Source of the DNA: JAKANM01 sp964356495
Lineage (GTDB): Bacteria; Patescibacteriota; Patescibacteriia; Magasanikbacterales; GWA2-37-8
Reading direction: 5' to 3'
DNA: 11,895 nt
NCBI GenBank assembly: GCA_964356495.1
Contig: CAYHHR010000029.1
Location: forward strand, 1-11,895
Part shown: positions 11,017 to 11,895 of the stretch, in pieces
Layout of the letters: each line of letters begins with the position of its first letter
Numbering within the stretch: the stretch's first letter is position 1
Program-made: the position numbers and the translations under genes
The notes under the pieces: model-generated
What the model was told of the DNA's origin: nothing
Databases searched by the model: none
What the model saw: only the letters and a program-made list of their open reading frames with translations

Positions 11017-11895
11017 ATGCCCAAACAAATATTATACAGCGATGAAGCTCGACGCAAATTGGTCGCGGGGGTAAATATTCTCGCCAATGTGGTAAAAGTT
11101 ACGCTGGGTCCGAAGGGCCGCAACGTCGTGCTTGATAAAGGTTACGGCGCGCCGATGATCACCAAAGACGGCGTCACGGTTGCCAAGGAAATCGAGGTAG
11201 AGGATAAATTCGAAAACGCCGGCGTCGAATTGGTGAAGGAAGTAGCGAGTAAAACCAACGACGATGTCGGGGACGGCACAACCACCGCTACGGTGCTTAC
11301 TCAAGCGATCGTCACGCAAGGTTTGAAAGTTGTCACCGCCGGCGCCAATGCCGTCGCTCTGAAACGCGGTATCGACAAATGCGTTGAGGCGATCGTGAAG
11401 GAACTTAAGGAAAAAATTTCTAAACCGGTTGAACAAAATGAGATTGCGAACGTCGCTTCGATCTCAGCCAACGATAAAGAGATCGGCACGAAGATTGCTG
11501 ATGCGATGAAAGCGGTCGGCAAGGATGGTGTAATTACCGTCGAAGAGTCGCCATCATTCGGAATGGAGATCGAAACTGTTCAGGGTATGCGCTTCGACAA
11601 GGGCTATGTTTCCGCCTATATGGTGACCAACGCCGACCGAATGGAAGCTGAATATAACGATCCATACATTCTCATTACTGACAAAAAAATCTCATCTATC
11701 CATGACGTGCTTCCGCTGCTCGAGAAATTAGCTCAGAGCGGCAAAAAAGACATCGTTATTATTGCCGAGGATGTCGACGGTGAAGCGCTGACAACTTTTG
11801 TGCTCAATAAGCTCCGCGGCACTTTCAATGTGCTTGCCATCAAAGCCCCGGGCTTCGGCGATCGCCGCAAGGAGATGCTCCAGGATATCGCGGTC
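11017..11895 (+). CDS. groEL: Chaperonin GroEL (Hsp60), 3' partial
   Basis: ATP-dependent chaperonin ring subunit. The ATG at 11017 opens a frame with no stop before the window end, giving 293 residues of an expected 540 or so. The equatorial start (MPKQILYSDEARRKLVAGVN) is followed by TLGPKGRNVVLDK (29-41), DGVTVAKEI (51-59), the ATP-hydrolysis motif DDVGDGTTTATVL (82-94) and the first intermediate segment. The apical domain has RFDKGYVSAYMVTN and AIKAPGFGDRRKEML at the window end. The motifs seen are intact. It starts 9 nt after groES without a visible Shine-Dalgarno. Confidence 0.97.
   Translation, partial: MPKQILYSDEARRKLVAGVNILANVVKVTLGPKGRNVVLDKGYGAPMITKDGVTVAKEIEVEDKFENAGVELVKEVASKTNDDVGDGTTTATVLTQAIVTQGLKVVTAGANAVALKRGIDKCVEAIVKELKEKISKPVEQNEIANVASISANDKEIGTKIADAMKAVGKDGVITVEESPSFGMEIETVQGMRFDKGYVSAYMVTNADRMEAEYNDPYILITDKKISSIHDVLPLLEKLAQSGKKDIVIIAEDVDGEALTTFVLNKLRGTFNVLAIKAPGFGDRRKEMLQDIAV

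Noticed and set aside
1..11895. CRISPR array, tRNA/rRNA genes, transposase or phage genes
   Set aside because: No regularly spaced repeats, cloverleaf-like segments or recombinase motifs were seen; the repeats are scattered and mostly in coding sequence.

Overview
The window looks like part of a bacterial chromosome from the Candidate Phyla Radiation (Patescibacteria), most likely a Parcubacteria-type lineage. I infer this from small streamlined genes in tight clusters, mostly AT-rich leaders without Shine-Dalgarno sequences, a Nudix domain built into leucyl-tRNA synthetase, a split ComEC, and many short palindromic repeats that sit in frame inside coding sequences. TGA is used as a stop (e.g. 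3335-3337, 7541-7543, 8501-8503), so this is not one of the UGA=Gly lineages. No rank below phylum can be assigned by eye.

Layout. 1-1724: leuS, 5' end missing. 1727-3337: comEC membrane channel. 3315-3920: SAM methyltransferase. 3989-4957: membrane-anchored metallo-beta-lactamase domain that normally forms the C-terminus of ComEC. 4958-5474: regulatory gap with a short, apparently frameshifted minus-strand gene and its terminator, back-to-back promoters, and a nusA leader with a strong promoter followed at once by a terminator-like hairpin. 5475-6662: nusA. 6663-6784: AT-rich repeat spacer. 6785-7543: yidC. 7598-8503, 8500-9909 and 9922-10533: a probable three-gene unit of nucleotidyltransferase-fold protein, O-antigen-ligase-like membrane protein and deoxynucleoside-kinase-like P-loop protein. 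10534-10722: promoter and CIRCE-type operator. 10723-11007: groES. 11017-11895: groEL, cut by the window end.

Function. comEC and the separate MBL gene together probably rebuild the DNA-uptake channel and its extracellular nuclease-like domain. nusA and yidC are housekeeping genes for transcription and membrane-protein insertion. The nucleotidyltransferase/ligase/kinase trio is probably linked to cell-surface polysaccharide or salvage, but its true role is unknown. groESL is the chaperonin operon, with a sigma70-type promoter and an HrcA-type operator.

Most striking are the repeats. At least eight short palindromic elements lie inside leuS, comEC, the MBL gene and the ligase gene, all keeping the frame. 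One ligase-gene repeat differs from its inverted partner by two insertions of exactly 21 nt each, so the elements nest in one another. Other points worth checking are the Nudix/LeuRS fusion with an intact Nudix box, the possible nusA attenuator, and the frameshifted small gene, which has the clearest Shine-Dalgarno of any gene here.
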